Of a stretch of 64,000 nucleotides of DNA, positions 1 to 10,084 are shown piece after piece. The notes below the pieces were generated by a model. The model was not told the origin of the DNA, made no database searches, and saw only the letters and a list, made by a program, of their open reading frames with translations. The stretch lies in the NCBI RefSeq assembly GCF_963678635.1, contig NC_087070.1, forward strand, positions 15,317,840 through 15,381,839, given 5' to 3'. A program made the position numbers and the translations under genes. Source of the stretch: Symsagittifera roscoffensis (taxonomy: Eukaryota; Xenacoelomorpha; Acoela; Convolutidae). Position 1 is the stretch's first letter, and every line of letters starts with the position of its first letter.

Positions 1-100
1 AAAAACCGCTCAAAAACCGCGCAAGATTTGAACGGTTTTGAGCGGTTTATCTGAAAAAACCGCTCAAAAACAGCGCAAGATTTAATAATAAAAAGTCGAC
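1..100. repeat. CAAACCGCTC-type satellite, left block
   Basis: Short units related to CAAACCGCTC, with A-rich and CAAGATTT spacers, occur in both orientations. The same repeat forms a denser block at 840-1070, so the two blocks flank the lipase-like exon at 350-665. The array may continue left of the window. Confidence 0.75.
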
Positions 101-151
101 CACGGAGGATTTGGAGTCAGACGCCTTATCCGTTAGTCTATGCGGACTTTC

Positions 152-186
152 TGGAAGCTTAATGTTCGCTGTATATTAAGCTTCCA
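152..186. repeat. perfect 12-bp inverted repeat
   Basis: Positions 152-163 (TGGAAGCTTAAT) and 175-186 are exact reverse complements around an 11-nt loop. No gene context explains it. It could be a hairpin or the end of a small element. Confidence 0.6.
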
Positions 187-224
187 GCAAGGAGCTTATC
201 AATAACAGTTTTGAATCGATGGTT

Positions 225-300
225 AAACGTGAGGGGGTTACGTCGTGGGTTGGGGGGTACGTTGAGGGGGGGGGGGGGGTTACGTTGGGGATACAGTGTC
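225..300. repeat. G-rich simple repeat
   Basis: Repeats of TTACGTNG followed by G-runs, including a run of about 14 G. A similar G-tract lies at 670-690. Low-complexity sequence of the kind that can form quadruplexes; no gene signal. Confidence 0.6.
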
Positions 301-349
301 AATTTTCAATGAGCTACCCGCGATATATTTAACGTGATATTTAATATAC

Positions 350-665
350 CAGCGCTTATTTTAAGTTTCTGTAGTTGTTTTTCTCTAAGCAGAAGATGAC
401 AGAAAACTAGGGAAGAAACAGCTCCGCCGTGTGAATGCCCGCATATGACAACTTTCTTACCTGTTATAAAATGACTGAGAGTCGTCAACGGAAACGCCTC
501 TGCACAGTGCAGAAATCCCGAATTAACTTTGCCTCTTGATGACCCGAACTGAGTTTGTTCTCTGTGGATGTGAAAATCTTTAATAAGATCTTTCCAGAAA
601 TTGGTTTCTTTGAACGCCACGTACACCGTATTCTCGTCATCGCTTTCAGCCATTATTAACGCTTT
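350..665 (-). CDS. class 3 lipase-like exon (partial gene)
   Basis: The reading frame has the hallmark order of a class 3 (fungal-type) lipase, an alpha/beta hydrolase that cleaves acyl esters. A strand ending YVAFKET matches the usual FRGT-like strand before the oxyanion region. A GKVNSGFL segment matches the family's VHxGF. The nucleophile elbow is GHSHGG, with the Ser about 74 codons into the open frame. The left end is at a plausible donor (CTG followed by GTATAT in the sense strand, position 350). The right end is uncertain: the frame stays open above the ATG at 651-653 into a C-tract, and family similarity suggests that upstream codons are also coding. The catalytic Asp and His would lie in exons beyond the left edge. 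The class is clear; the exact exon ends and whether the gene is intact are not. Confidence 0.7.
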
Positions 666-839
666 GAACGGCGGGGGGGGGGGGGGTTGGGGGGCTGTGG
701 GGTTGTTGACGTGAAGAGCTGGTCAAAAATGCTGTTTTGGGCACTTTTTGGAAAATTACTACATATTGGTCTTCCCTGGATGAACGTGTTCGTTCGAGTT
801 TTGCAGAGAAGAGAAACGTTGAGTCTGGGACCTCGACCC

Positions 840-1070
840 GGGAAGACCGCTCAAAAACCGCTCAAATCTTGCTTGAAAAACCGTTCAAAAATCAACGCAA
901 GAAATGAGCGGTTTTTTAAGCAAGATTTGAGCGGTTTGAGCGGTTTTTCCAAAAAAACCGCCCAAACCGCCCAAACCGCCCAAACCGCTCAAACCGCTCA
1001 AATCTTGCTGGAAAACCGCTCAAACCGCTCAAATCTTGAGCGGTTTTTGAGCGGGATTTCGACCCGGGTC
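840..1070. repeat. CAAACCGCTC satellite, dense block with both orientations
   Basis: About twenty imperfect 10-bp units. Sense (CAAACCGCTC) and antisense (GAGCGGTTTG) runs alternate, separated by CAAGATTT. The alternation makes the block largely self-complementary. Its right edge abuts the exon-like stretch at 1115-1195. Confidence 0.8.
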
Positions 1071-1114
1071 CATTAGAACCAAATCGCTGGGTTCCTGAGA
1101 AGGCCAACTTATAC

Positions 1115-1195
1115 CTCTTGCATGACGCGAACAACTGTACTTCGGGAATAAGCATTTTGCCAAAGAGAGGAGCAGAAGTGATCCAGCGAACACCA
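1115..1195 (-). CDS. possible second lipase-like exon
   Basis: On the minus strand a good acceptor (AATTTCAG) ends at 1196 and a good donor (GTATAAG) begins at 1114, bounding 81 nt that are open in one frame. The product includes WITSAPLFG, which resembles the strand that follows the nucleophile elbow in class 3 lipases. If so, the order is wrong: this exon is transcribed before the GHSHGG exon at 350-665, not after it. It also ends in phase 2, and I could not find a matching acceptor on the next exon. It may be the tail of an upstream tandem gene copy, a rearranged piece, or an unrelated N-terminal exon. Confidence 0.4.
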
Positions 1196-1221
1196 CTGAA
1201 ATTGACGTAGAGTCTGATCAA

Positions 1222-2480
1222 AATTGAGGAAACAGACCTTTTTGAACTAAAATTGCCAAACGCCTGCCCAATTTATACTCTATTTAGAATGAACCCTTGA
1301 TTCATAAAAAGCACTCACTTTCAAGAGGTTTTGAAATAAAAATTAAAGCTAAAAGGGGGAAGGATACCATCACCGTCACTAAAATCAAAAGAAAACAAGA
1401 ATAGCCTGTTACTGTGCAATCAGCACAGAGTGTTACGACCAAAGTCTTAATAATTTTTTTTTCTAATTAGGGTTGTTTTTTTTCTGCGTGGTGCGATGAA
1501 AAGATGTGAACGAAAAACGCGAACTTAGAAATATTCGACAGTCATAGTAAATCAGGCAATTTGGACAACAGTTTTTTTGGAAAATTCACCAGAAAAACTT
1601 TCCTCACTTCAAAATTTCAAAAATTTTCAGGAAGTGATCTGCAATAATTTTTCGAATTTATTTTAAGTTTCTAATTTTCAAAAGTCTTGATGAAACTTTT
1701 TCTTGAGTAAAACATATTTTAAAGGCTTAAACTGAGCATAAATAAGCTATTGTGAGTGTGCTCGCTCGTTTATTCTTTCAAAATTGGACCCAAAATCAGA
1801 AAATTCAGACAAGTTTTTCTCGAAACTGTTTGAATCGCGATTGAAAGGGTTTTTATAAGATATATCATTCGGCCCATTCCGATGATTATTTGCGGTACCT
1901 GATTTTCACTGGATATATATAAATCCTAGAAAAAGTCTAATGAAAGTATTATCGGAAACAATTTTTCAATTAAGAACAATTCACTAGCTGATCTTAGCGG
2001 AACTACCTTTTGAAACTTATTTTAGCGGAGAGGCGAACACTTCTATTTACCCGCGAAGCTTTTCCGTTGCATGTGAACCTTTTTTCGATTAAGGAATACA
2101 GCTAGATCGAAAAAAAAAGACTGTACGTCATCTATGCAGACGATAGAATGGATGTTAGCTATCTCAACTCAAAACTACATAAAACGATATCAATACCTGC
2201 AAAAATGAGAATCAAACAAGCCTCCGGAAAATAAAATGGGCAGAGAAAAATTTCATTGAAAAATTCAAAACCGTAACCATCCGAGACGTATTACCAAGTT
2301 ATGTAAGAAAAAATCAGGGAGAAAATTGAACGGTCCATCCATGCTCGCGTTGCCTTCCATTTGATCTTCAACAAGAGTTTAGCCCCCGATATTTTTAATT
2401 CCTCCTTTTTCTTTCGAGTGGATATAATGATATAATTGTTAGTACTACTTGAAGATTATCCGTGGGATGCACCTTGCGCC
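1222..2480. other. AT-rich non-coding stretch
   Basis: Homopolymer-rich AT sequence with no open frame or repeat that I recognise. Possibly intronic if the serine-rich exon at 5621-6268 belongs to the lipase-like gene. Confidence 0.5.
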
Positions 2481-2484
2481 TCGT

Positions 2485-3150
2485 TCACCCAACCGACGGA
2501 TTTCTCATGCTGAGATGATAAGCTGTCATGCTCTGTAAAGTTTTCCCCGTCTGCGTCGTTTTGTGGATGATGGTCACTCGGCCTCTGCCTGCAGCGTTAT
2601 GTCCGCGACTGGTACGTTCGTAATGTCCCGTTTTTTTCAAAATACACACGTTGCATTTCGCGCTGGGCATATCCCGATGTAGTCAGCTTTGAATCCACTT
2701 TGACTGCAATTGATGCATCTTCTGACCAATCCTGTGCCTGTGTACGATCTCCTTCCGCTCCGTTGGTATGGCCTGCAATCTCCCCTCTCGGATTGCGCTT
2801 ACCGGTTCCGTTTTTAATTGCAATGGCCCCGCCGGCGCTGTGGCGAGACCTCTGCCGCGCCATCCTGTAACTTTTCGCACATTGGTCTACACGCTCGTTT
2901 GACAAGGCGATCCGGTACACCTCATCCGGAGTTTTGGTGGAACGACACAATTCCGCCTGCGCTTCCTTATTAGACGTATTAACAATGAATACATCTCTTA
3001 GCACTCTGCGCTTCAGGGTCCCCAGAACGCGTACAGTAACCGCGGACACCTCGTCGTCCGTCGAAAGGTCACAGTGGGAGATACGGTTGTGTAATTCATA
3101 CAGCCCTCGCTCGCCCAGTCAAAGGTACGGGTTTGATGTCAGTGTCTGAT
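2485..3150 (-). pseudogene. decayed Ty3/gypsy-type gag fragment
   Basis: A GC-richer island in AT-rich DNA. The minus-strand frame 2597-3049 carries a capsid C-terminal pattern (LRDVFIV, then a leucine-spaced helix with EVYRIAL and NER). The frame stays readable upstream of the listed ATG to about 3090. In another frame, 2485-2670 has CNVC followed by KKTGHYE, a CCHC zinc knuckle whose last Cys is a Ser. The two frames are out of register, so the gene is broken. Composition differs strongly from the 15-kb element at 8065, so this is a different family. I found no pol or LTR next to it. Confidence 0.6.
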
Positions 3151-3199
3151 CCGCCAGTCGTGATCGTCTTCGAGATTTGAGATCATGATCGTCTTCGCG

Positions 3200-5600
3200 A
3201 AATAAAACGACATGGGATTAAATTGTTTGGCTAATACTGCACAGGTAATACGAGTTATCCAGTGCTCCCACAGCATTGGTGCCTCCGTGTATTTACTCAA
3301 CCAAAATGCCGTTATTCCTAAGGGGATTTATCCAGTTCCAGCGCTGTATCCTGCTCGCTGCACCATGACAAAAACGTTGTTTTCAATACATTGTTTCAAT
3401 GTTATAAATCGTCTAACCTTAAAAAATAATCAAAACTCAACATTGTCTTAGAGTTCAACATACAAGATGGCCAAGTTGCATTTACTAATCAAGATGACAG
3501 ACAATTAGCTCCAAGGGCGTCAATAAACAAAACTCAGACCGACTGTTCAAACTAAATGTTGCACTAAGACCTGCATAAATATCATCTGAAACAATTTTGA
3601 AGACGGGGAAGCTACTCAGAGTATGCAAAACAGCAGAGAGGTTAGAAGCAGACAGATTTTTTTCGTAAACAAAAAAATGTGCTTTTTGAACAGTTTGAGT
3701 GGTAATGTTTCAACCTCAAGACGACCGTCGTGCTAGAAAAGCAAAAAGTCAAAAAAAGATCGAGAATTAACAGATCGAGATTCCGGCTAATGACTACGAT
3801 TTAGACAAAATGAATTCAACCCTTTACTCAGTTCGTTAGAAATGGAAACTCAAAAAAATTCCAACGCTTATGCGATAAATTGCCGCAAGAGATTTTTAGC
3901 AGGTCTCGCGAATCACCAGCGATTGATGGAAAAAAGAATGAAAAAAGGAGAAACCGTGTCAATTTGAGCAAAATGAGAAAAAATGCAGAAATAATCTCCA
4001 CTTTGACAACCTCCAGCGACTCTGAAGACGAATACCGGACGGTCAGAGCGCTTAGGAAAACGTTTGGCTAAAACCTTTGTCTTGTCAAAAGAGATGCCGA
4101 TTCAAGAGCGGGGAACGTGAACCTAAAAGCTAACTCAAGAAGCGGTGGCGTCCCTCATGCTTGAAGGACCGAATGCTTGAAATTTGTTTTAGCTTCTTTT
4201 CAGCCAATCAGAGTTGACTATTCAAAATCTCAAAATAAATCGTGAAAATCACCAAGCAAGAAAATAAATCCTTGATGTTTATCTGAATAGTATTGCGGTT
4301 GTAATCCTCAGTTTGTAATATTTTTGATTATTTTCCACTGATGTAAAACATTTTCTGTTGATATTGACCTCAATTTTGTGAGAAAGGCATTTAGCCAATA
4401 CGAACTCTTAGCGATTTTAATTGGTTGAAACTTTTCAAGCATTCAAGCATTCAAACTTTCAAGTATGAGAACCCTCCCCTCAAGAAGCCTGATAGACAAA
4501 TACTTGCCTTCAATTTCGATTTCAGTTGCAAAAGTGAACGAAGATGAAAATGTAGCCAATGATAAAATAGGATAGAATATTTCAGAATTAGCAGAAGATA
4601 AGACAAAACTGGGTAACGAATCCTTTAAAAACTAAAACTTGCGGTAATCTGCGTAGGACTAAATTTGGACAATCTCCCTCCTGAATCAAATTAAAGAGGC
4701 ACTTGCAGTTTTGCGACTAAAATTCCGTCGTCGAGAAGGAATTTTAAGTCAAGCACAAAGTCGAAATATACCCGAATTTGGTTGAGAAAGTCGAAACATG
4801 GATCTCGCAAAGTCGAAATATAGGCATTTTGAGGTCGATCACTTGGTTAAAAGTATTATTTTCAGCCAATCAACTTTGAGCATAGTGCATGCAGGCCTTA
4901 CTGTTTGAATTGTCCATTTAAATTTAGGGAGAGATTGTTCACTTGGTCTATTCTGTTCAGGGGAAAGAATGTTTGCATACGCTCTAAACTTCTTTCAACT
5001 TCGTTTAATTTTTTTGGCTTAGTTAGTACTTAAGGCAAAAGTTAATTGAAATAGGCCAATTTATCCTATTTTGTAGCTTCACATACCTGAGTGCTATTCG
5101 GGATCTACCTCAGTGATTTTTCTACCAAATTTTTATGTACATTTGCATAGAGAATATTATAACTTTTTCGCAATTTTCTTTTCTTTTTAGTTAGTTGGTG
5201 CTATATGAGTAAAGGAGTGAAACGTCCATTATGCTAAGGGGAGCACCAGTGTGTGCTTTTTTCAATTAAACTAACATTTTTAAGTCGGTTTCGTTGTTGT
5301 TGATTGACCTTTCGATATTCAATAACGAAGATAACATCTGAATTCATGTTACTTCTTAAATTTGTTTTGTTTCTAGGCTAATTTTAGTTTAGACTTCTTA
5401 TTTAATTTTATTTTATTTTGACTAAATTAGCTGTAGCATATGACTAGTGTATCAAAACTGGTCTTTTCTTATGGCATCTTTGACGTAAAATATACTGATT
5501 CTTTGAGGAAGTGTGAGGGTGGAGAGAACGCTTGGAAACTCAATTTGGAAAACTCGGAAACTGAATTTTGTAGATTAAAAAAAGAGGCCGACAAAAATTT
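3200..5600. other. non-coding stretch with one weak exon candidate
   Basis: AT-rich sequence. The only hint of coding is a plus-strand frame at 3880-4071, 63 codons, basic and then rich in Ser and acidic residues near its end. It has an AG-acceptor-like site at 3900-3902 but no family match and no partner exon. Nothing else is supported. Confidence 0.35.
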
Positions 5601-5620
5601 TAGAAGAAATTGAAATTCAC

Positions 5621-6268
5621 CGGTGATTCTATGAAAGACTCCTCCGATGTTTGGGCGCTGAAGTCAGTGGCATCGTCTTGACCACTTGGCTTCCGTTGAC
5701 ATGTCCCCTTCTTTCTCGGGGCCGCAACGGGTTCTGCCACTATTTCATGTTCATTTTCTCCGGAGTTGATATTCACGTTCTGAAAAGATACTGCTTTTGT
5801 TTCATCTTTCCGCTCGGTCAGTTGTTTCAAAGCTGCATTGTGGTCATTTGCCGTTTGTTCAATAGCACTCAGCTGAGTTCTCACTTTCTTCACAAGTTCG
5901 GAAGCATCGCTGCTCGAATCTGTCTGAAAAGACTCAAAGTTATATGCACTGACCCCAATTGACGGTGAATTAATAGATTTGACTCTGATCCAGCTTGCGA
6001 AGTCGTCTTGATCCAATGATGGACTCCAAGCACTTGTGTTCAGTCCAAGCACTTCGAAATCATGCGTCTCGTCAATCGACCCTGGCGAACTATCGTGAGA
6101 ATGCAAGTTCGAGGTTAATCTTTTCATTTTATTCTCCGATTCCGATGGTGTAAGCTCTGTGGAACCAAAAGCACTTGAGTTTCTTTCTTCATAGTTTGGA
6201 ACACTTAAGTTAGCTGCTGGATGAGAATACTGCGAACTCGAAGTGCTGTTTGAAGGCACGTCAGCCAT
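5621..6268 (-). CDS. serine-rich first exon, unknown protein
   Basis: A 216-codon open frame starts at an ATG in good context (GAA before, G after) at 6266-6268. It ends at a donor-like site (ACCG followed by GTGAAT in the sense strand), so the frame's own stop just downstream is probably intronic. The protein is hydrophilic and rich in Ser, Thr, Asn and acidic residues, with a short predicted coiled coil around residues 124-152 (heptad-like LVKKVRTQLSAIEQ). A basic patch (PRKKGTCQRK) follows near residue 185. No signal peptide or membrane segment is seen. I do not recognise the family. It reads toward the lipase-like exons and could be the 5' exon of that gene, but no phase-matched link is visible. 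Confidence 0.55.
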
Positions 6269-6779
6269 TTCTTCTCAATTGTTCGTCGTCAATAACTGTA
6301 ACATACACGAACTTTCACATCCAACTTGATCAGTAGAAAACTACGAATTATGAAAAGTGCTATCTAAGAACTGAGAGTAAATCAAGTATTATGAACTTTG
6401 GTGGTCTACGTCAACAGAATATTCTATGCCCATAAATTTTGCTTAGTGGCTTAATGTAACACAAGCAATTATACCTAAATATAAATATAACTTTTTTGTG
6501 TCAAAACTTTCCATTATAATCGACTCTCAATCATGATAGGTTTTGTTTGAGAAACGTATAATGAATTGTTGAATTTTGTTCTAATTTATCTCAATTCCTG
6601 TTTAAGGCAGTTGATACGTATTTTGTTTCAAGGTTTTTTACATTTCATTTTTAACTTTTCGTATTAATTTTTGAACGTATTTTTCTTACTTTTGCAGTTC
6701 TCAATTCATGAAAGTTTAATTTTCATTTGATTTTCTGTTTAACAAAGTCGTTTTCGCTTACCTCCCCCCCCCCTCCTTC

Positions 6780-6990
6780 ACATCTAAGTTAATGGTTGAA
6801 CGGGGGGTAATTGTTGAACGGAGAGAAGTGTAATGGTTGAACGAAGGGAGGACTTTACGAGTTGATACCAATCGTTGAATTCCGGGTTGATGAAATGAGT
6901 GGGTTGGTTGGGTATAGAGGTGGGGTCGATGAACTGGGGGAGCGTGAAGGGTTGAAGGATACGGGTTAGAAAACTGGGGGAAATGAAAAC
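6780..6990. repeat. degenerate GGTTGAACGG-type tandem repeat
   Basis: Imperfect units built around GGTTGAACG and GGGTTGATGAA make the plus strand very purine-rich. A pyrimidine-rich counterpart lies at 24920-25020. Low-complexity sequence, not coding. Confidence 0.55.
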
Positions 6991-7059
6991 ACAGGGGTGC
7001 GGTCTGTTGAACATATTCGACTTTCTTTATTTCTTCAAAACAATCAAACTAAGTTCTGG

Positions 7060-7419
7060 AGAACCCCCCCCCTCAGGGATTCGACCCCCTGCCGACCCAA
7101 AGGGTCCCTCTTTGATACTTTTTCAGAAATCCATTTTTGGCAGACCGACCCTAAAATTTTTCTAAAGGCGCCTTGGGCGCCAATACACACTAACTTTGAG
7201 GGGGAGCGCGCGCCAAAAAAAACGCGATTTTTTTTGTCAAACTTTTTCAAAAAGTGCCCAAAAACGGCTTCTTTGACTGTTTTTTCAAAAATGTGCCTGC
7301 GGCGCAGAAAATTTAGCCAAAATAGGGGCAAAACAGTTTGTTGGGAATTCTCGAACATTTTTTCAAAATCCGCCCCCCCCCCCCCCCCCTCGAAAAAATC
7401 CTAGATCCGCCCCTGCTTC
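7060..7419 (-). mobile_element. hAT-like non-autonomous element (MITE) copy
   Basis: The right end is the reverse complement of CAGGGGCGGATCTAGG, a terminal sequence I associate with hAT MITEs in many animals. The interior (GGCGCGCGCTCCCCCTCA, long A/T runs, an AAAGGGTCC box) matches a second copy at 41937-42195 in the opposite orientation. The left end and the 8-bp target duplication expected of hAT elements are not identifiable. Confidence 0.55.
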
Positions 7420-7889
7420 ATAAATAATCTTTTTTAATGGTTTTTATTGACAAAATTAGTAAATTTTAGGGACAACAAAGCAGATTGCATTCGATTATGA
7501 TGAATTATAATTTTTTAAAATAGTCTGTTCTTATGGCAAAATAGTTGATTTCGTGATCTGAATTTTACATCTGACTTGGATTACAAGGGATTAATTTTGT
7601 CTCCGAAATCCGATGGGCATCCAGTGAGGGGCTTCTTAACTAACTTTTACAAAAAATGCCACTTTAATTTATTATATTTAAACTTTGGGACTAAGAAAAC
7701 TTTGTTATCCATTGCAACCCACTTTTTTTCAAAAAGTTTGAATCAAATAAACTCCAATTAAAGTTCTTTACAGTCGTTTATTATCCATAAAAACTCATTG
7801 CGAGGCTCTTATGGTCATCATAACTATCTGCAAAGAAAATTATGTTTTTCATTTTTGTTCATGATTGAACCATTTAATTTAAAATTCCT

Positions 7890-8064
7890 TACGCATTTAT
7901 GTTGAAATATCGTGATTTTCAATTATCCCGCTTTTGGTGTAATCTTTTGTGAAACACAGACTTAATAAGTGTGTGAAAACAAGTTGAATTGATATGAAGA
8001 TTTCAAAAATTCCAAACAAAGGCTATTGAATCAGTGAAGCCCTTCAACCCCCCAGTGGTAACAG
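7890..8064 (+). repeat. left part of the split BEL/Pao 5' LTR
   Basis: This stretch aligns with about 29475-29646, the other LTR of the BEL/Pao remnant. Shared blocks include GCATTT(A/G)TGTTGAA, a GTAATC-TTTGTG box and the run leading to AGTRGWAACAG. The LTR continues at 23361 after the 15.3-kb insertion. The outer left boundary is uncertain. Confidence 0.7.
8061..8064. repeat. target-site duplication ACAG, left copy
   Basis: ACAG abuts the LTR here and again at 23357-23360 on the other side of the element. The uninterrupted sequence ...AACAGGTATTGG at 29641-29652 in the sister LTR confirms a 4-bp duplication on insertion. Confidence 0.9.
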
Positions 8065-8474
8065 TGAGTTAGAACCGACGTGGTTAACTCAACGAGTAAT
8101 TTCGGAAAGGGTACACCGTCTGCTCGTCACGCTATCGTATTTTCGGCCGGATAGATTCGTGCAACTTCTTAGTCTAATACCGATCCTAATCTTACTCTTA
8201 TATCTACTAGTCTCAGGGTGTTTAACTAGTCTCTGGTAGGCTCAATAGATCTAGAGTATACTGGCTTATTGCGGCAGCTGAAGTTCTCTTGGAGAGGCAA
8301 CTAATTTCTAAGTTAAATTCAAATCTCTCTGGTGCTGAAATTACAAGTCATTTCAGCACTTAGAAATAAGTGGGTTGTTAGTTAGATGGATTATGATTGG
8401 TTAATACTGAATACTTTACAGTGGTAAAATATCTAATTTATCCAATAATAAAATGTAGTTTAGATCAGGTTCCA
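8065..8474 (-). repeat. 3' LTR of the 15.3-kb element
   Basis: 410 bp, starting TGGAACC and ending AACTCA in element orientation. It aligns without gaps to 22947-23356 and is the same length as the LTR at 63143-63552. Confidence 0.93.
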
Positions 8475-8492
8475 CCCATCCGGGGTTTACAG
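8475..8492 (-). other. putative primer site for plus-strand synthesis
   Basis: In element orientation the bases just before the 3' LTR read TAAACCCCGGATGGG. The related copy at 33.6-35.85 kb has TAAACCCCGGATGGA before its LTR. The conserved purine run is only GGATGG(G/A), short for a polypurine tract, yet this is where one must lie. Confidence 0.5.
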
Positions 8493-10084
8493 AGTTTTTT
8501 AGAACTATCTTTCTTCTCTGCAATTTGAAGGATGGATGATGAACATTGGTATTTGGCGAACATCATTTTCTTATCCGGTTCCTCTTGGAGAAGAACGTTC
8601 CAGGACGCTGGAAATATGGATAGGAAATTGTTATGTCGTCATTCGACAACGACTGTGATCCCCAATCAAATCAATCCGATTTCGAAATGGTTTGCAATGA
8701 CAGCTTTTTCTGCATTATGTAGAGAACTTATTTTGTGTGCAACATCGTCTGGGAATGGCGTGAAGATCGTGTGTGGAAGGGATGCCTTGTAACTCGGATC
8801 TGTATGTATACTTGATCATCGAGGTGGTCATTGTTCTAATTCAATGAAGTCCTTTTCTGCGAAGTCAAGTCGTACTCTAAATCCTTTGAGTTTGATTGTG
8901 GATGGCATGTCGGTTGTGTTTTAGCCATTCTTTTTGTTCGTGTGTGATGGGATCATCTAGTCTTTGGATGTTCGTCTTTGTTATTGTGTATGATCTATAT
9001 ACTGCAAAGTATGATTTACCTTTTAAAAAATTATGTTAATTCGATTTTTTAATCATGAATTTAGTTAGTTGTTTTCACAAAAGCGTTTTGTTTTAGTTCG
9101 GTTATTTTGAAGAGTTACTCACCCTTGAGTACCTCTTATTAAAAAAAGAAGTATGGTCACAAAGCGTGGATGTAGCGCGGTGGGTTAGGCCGGCTATAGA
9201 GCATGCTCAGGACGTCCTCTCTGGTGGGTTAGGCCAGGAGTGGGAGTATGATTTCATGCTGTTTCTTTGAGAGGTCCTGTTATGTGATAACGTTTTATGT
9301 TGGGTTTATGTTGATCTCTCTTATGTTACTTCGGTTGTGTCCTTTTTTCAAAAATCAAATTGTTTTTGGTATGGGTTTGTCTTGCGACTTTTTTGTGTTT
9401 TATTATTTCTTTCTTAGACTTTATAATAGTCTTCAAAAGAATAAATTATCCAGTTTTAAGCTGGGTTAATCCGGTTTGGGTACCGTTGGTTTTCTTTTCT
9501 TAGTCATGCTGTTATTTTATAATTTTTGGTGTTTAGTGAGCTATGTTGCTTAGTTTGGTTTAGTATATAATTCCTTTCCAACCGGGTTAAAGGAAAGTTT
9601 GAAACTTGTTATCGTGTGTTAGAGTTGATTATAGCGAAAACTTGAAACTTAAAATCATTTTTTAAACAATTCTTCGTGGGCGAGCTGTGTGAGTTTGGAT
9701 AGAATTCTTGTGCGAGTGACTAAAAATATTTGAAAAGGTTAGTACTGCTTTCTCATTTTATCAATTTATTGCATAGAATTTGAATTTTACTGCGTTTTGG
9801 GGAAATTTAAAATTATAAATTTTCATCGTATTTAATTTTACTGCTTCGTGGGGAAATAATTTATAAATGAAATTACTACATTTGGTAGGAATTTTACTAC
9901 ATTATTTAGTGCAAGAAGTTAATGAATTTGAATATAATTTAACAAGTTTGTATTTTTATTTTTCTTTTCTGTTTTGTAGGTGATTGTGGTGTGAAGACTA
10001 GAAATATAAATCAAACATTGATAAAAAATTGTTAGTACTAATTTAAATTTATTAGTTAAGAGTAATTCAAATTATACTTACCTG
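8493..10084 (-). other. long 3' non-coding tract of the 15.3-kb element
   Basis: Nearly 1.6 kb separates the stop of the last reading frame from the 3' LTR. No frame looks coding: plus-strand frames at 8532-8792 and 9248-9469 are antisense and not preserved as proteins in the related copy. The tract is nevertheless partly alignable to 33.83-35.46 kb, including the block at 9155-9240. Confidence 0.6.
9155..9240 (-). promoter_or_regulatory. conserved triple-palindrome block in the 3' tract
   Basis: This block aligns to 34690-34769 in the related copy. A core of 30 nt (9188-9217) is identical to 34708-34737, although the LTRs of the two copies differ in length by 33 bp and at many bases. In element orientation the core is GGACGTCC, then T, then GAGCATGCTC, then TATA, then GCCGGC: three adjacent self-complementary words. 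GAGCATGCTC fits the p53-family half-site RRRCWWGYYY exactly. It could be a transcription-factor site or an RNA dimerisation or export structure. Confidence 0.55.

Noticed and set aside
687-1076. 129-codon plus-strand frame
   Set aside because: Half of it is the 10-bp satellite read through, and it overlaps no coding signal.
2485-3200. Cloning-vector or bacterial contamination, suggested by the GC-rich composition
   Set aside because: The reading has capsid and zinc-knuckle features of a eukaryotic retroelement, and no vector backbone gene is present.
8532-8792. 86-codon plus-strand frame next to the LTR
   Set aside because: Antisense to the element. The homologous stretch at 35136-35432 has different frame structure, so the similarity is at DNA level only.
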